DNA of 34,624 nt from contig CALGNO010000168.1 in NCBI GenBank assembly GCA_937958625.1, forward strand, positions 1-34,624, read 5' to 3'. How positions within the stretch are numbered: the first letter of the stretch is position 1; the number at the start of each line of letters is the position of its first letter. The translations under genes were made by a program, and so were the position numbers. Shown in pieces: positions 34,196 through 34,624 of the stretch. Origin of the DNA: an uncultured Neomegalonema sp. (GTDB taxonomy: Bacteria > Pseudomonadota > Alphaproteobacteria > Rhodobacterales > Rhodobacteraceae). A model generated the notes under the pieces. That model had not been told where the DNA came from. It saw only the letters and a list, made by a program, of their open reading frames with translations, and did no database searches.

Positions 34196-34624
34196 ATGAA
34201 GTTCAGTGTCCGCGCCGCCTGCGCTGTTCTCGGGTTGCTGTCCCTGCCCGTTCTGGTCGGGTTTTCGTCGGATACTGCGGCACAAGGACAAGGGGGCGAG
34301 CGCCCGCCGACCGCCGTTACCGTCGTGACCGTCGAGGCCGAGGACATTATCCTGACCACCCGCCTTCCGGGCCGCGTCGTCGCCTCGGAAATGGCAGAGG
34401 TTCGTCCGCAGGTTGTTGGAATCATTGACGACCGGCTGTTCGATGAGGGCGCATTTGTGGAGGCGGGAACCCCGCTCTATCGCATCGATCCGGCCTCTTA
34501 CGAGGCAGCGGCGGCGCAGGCGGAGGCTCAGGTCATGTCTGCCAAGGCAGAACTGCGCCGCAACGAAACAGCCGCCGAGCGCATGAGGCAGGACGTCGCC
34601 CGCAACCGCGCCAGCCGCAGCGAG
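34196..34624 (+). CDS. AcrA-type RND efflux periplasmic adaptor, 5' part only
   Basis: The first 143 residues of an RND membrane-fusion protein, cut by the right edge. Signal peptide of about 30 residues, then PPTAVTVVTVEAEDIILTTR and LPGRVVASEMAEVRPQVVGI. A lipoyl region, DEGAFVEAGTPLYRIDPASY, and the start of the coiled-coil hairpin follow. This is the canonical AcrA/MexA layout. GGAGAG lies about six bases before the ATG. The RND pump gene probably follows to the right. It is divergent from the outer-membrane factor gene, sharing the 137-base promoter region 34059-34195. Confidence 0.92.
   Translation, partial: MKFSVRAACAVLGLLSLPVLVGFSSDTAAQGQGGERPPTAVTVVTVEAEDIILTTRLPGRVVASEMAEVRPQVVGIIDDRLFDEGAFVEAGTPLYRIDPASYEAAAAQAEAQVMSAKAELRRNETAAERMRQDVARNRASRSE

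Noticed and set aside
1..34624. CRISPR arrays, insertion sequences, prophage or toxin-antitoxin genes
   Set aside because: No regularly spaced repeats, transposase, integrase or recognisable toxin pair was seen on either strand.

Overview
The window is a GC-rich, gene-dense bacterial chromosome segment that looks alphaproteobacterial, most likely Rhodobacterales (Roseobacter/Rhodobacter type). The pointers are an F1-ATPase zeta inhibitor gene, a DksA with only one zinc-finger cysteine, an iron-sulfur bacterial cryptochrome/photolyase, a three-part PurL/PurQ/PurS synthase, a TTT and a TRAP binding protein, and Rhodobacterales-style palindromic intergenic repeats. This is inference from gene content; no 16S rRNA gene or taxonomic marker lies in the window. 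No insertion sequence, integrase, phage gene or CRISPR array was found.

Left end (1-5608, minus strand): a transport and catabolic unit in the order tctA-tctB-tctC-sauS-like-sauT-like. It combines a tripartite tricarboxylate transporter with an acylating aldehyde dehydrogenase and an AMP-forming acyl-CoA ligase. The enzyme pair matches the SauS/SauT logic of sulfoacetate degradation, but the usual MFS transporter SauU is replaced by a TTT system. The unit begins just 3' of a tRNA-Pro(TGG).

5609-10064: housekeeping genes on the minus strand (hydroxypyruvate isomerase family protein, secreted cyclophilin, coaD, a two-CBS protein, grxD, bolA). They are interrupted by a 692-base AT-richer gap (8508-9199) with two terminators and two candidate small RNAs. 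A 90-base palindromic repeat lies between bolA and purL.

10065-16594: purine synthesis. purL is separate. purC, purS, a small coiled-coil gene, purQ and a lipoprotein gene form a tight minus-strand operon with a good promoter at 16565-16593. A PAS protein gene and a plus-strand drug/metabolite transporter gene separate purL from this operon.

16677-23546: mostly plus-strand genes: the ATPase zeta inhibitor, a DUF2256 mini-gene overlapping an FeS-type cryptochrome/photolyase gene, dksA, a coniferyl-aldehyde-dehydrogenase-like gene, and ppx/gppA. rlmB is convergent with ppx/gppA, and tRNA-Tyr(GTA) follows.

23621-31220: a small methyltransferase, an atypical kinase-like protein, argH divergent from tlpA, a cytochrome b561 and a YceI protein, then an orphan TRAP solute-binding protein followed directly by a xylulokinase gene.

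Right end (31237-34624): a divergent efflux locus. A NodT-type outer-membrane lipoprotein and a membrane-fusion protein with an unusual N-terminal LysM domain read leftward. A second, canonical AcrA-type adaptor reads rightward and is cut by the window edge.
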